Assembly: GCA_946008205.1 (NCBI GenBank)
Contig: CAMGAZ010000069.1
Span: forward strand, 1-7,164
Length of the DNA: 7,164 nucleotides
From: an uncultured Clostridium sp.
Lineage (GTDB): Bacteria; Bacillota; Clostridia; TANB77; CAG-508
Reading direction: 5' to 3'
Position numbers and translations under genes: made by a program. Each line of letters starts with the position of its first letter. Within the stretch, counting starts at the first letter, position 1. Below the pieces are notes generated by a model. It was not told where the DNA came from and did no database searches. It worked only from the letters and a program-made list of their open reading frames with translations. Shown in pieces: positions 7,114 through 7,164 of this stretch.

Positions 7114-7164
7114 CTAATCACAATATAACATTTTAGAATATAGTCGAAATAATTAAAATTTTTA

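Noticed and set aside
1..7164. CRISPR array, tRNA or rRNA gene, insertion sequence, or defence system
   Set aside because: The non-coding gaps total only about 440 bp and show no regularly spaced repeats or tRNA-like folds; no transposase, nuclease or phage-like protein is encoded on either strand.

Overview
The window looks like chromosomal DNA from a low-GC Firmicute, most likely a member of the Clostridia. This is inferred from very AT-rich sequence, strong AGGAGG-type ribosome binding sites, one GTG start, a rho-independent terminator, standard stop codons with TGG for Trp, and the gene families present. All supported genes lie on the minus strand, so the window reads right to left in transcription order.

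Layout in transcription order. (1) 7164-7006 is a non-coding leader with a plausible promoter and a pair of 9-bp direct repeats. (2) 7005-3454 is a complete smc gene of 1183 codons, encoding the chromosome-condensation ATPase. It is followed by a good hairpin plus T-run terminator at about 3375-3417. (3) 3286-2510 encodes a stand-alone EAL-domain protein of 258 residues starting at GTG. It retains most c-di-GMP phosphodiesterase residues but has Tyr in place of the first Asp of the DDFGTG motif. (4) About 2460-2412 is a GC-rich intergenic palindrome, REP-like in appearance, touching the ribosome binding site of the next gene. (5) 2399 to the left edge encodes a SERCA-like P-type Ca2+-transporting ATPase. 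It is split by a single frameshift near 1250-1270 into an N-terminal part (384 codons, ending at TGA 1247-1245) and a C-terminal part in the next frame, which runs off the window in the M8 region.

The genes do not form an obvious pathway: one is chromosome maintenance, one c-di-GMP signalling, one cation transport. The terminator after smc separates it from the other two, and the EAL and ATPase genes are 110 bp apart with the palindromic element between them. No tRNA, rRNA, CRISPR array, insertion sequence or phage gene was seen, and no gene-free stretch exceeds about 170 bp. I found no convincing novel multi-gene system. The items most worth a second look are the ATPase frameshift, the palindrome beside its ribosome binding site, and the altered EAL active site.
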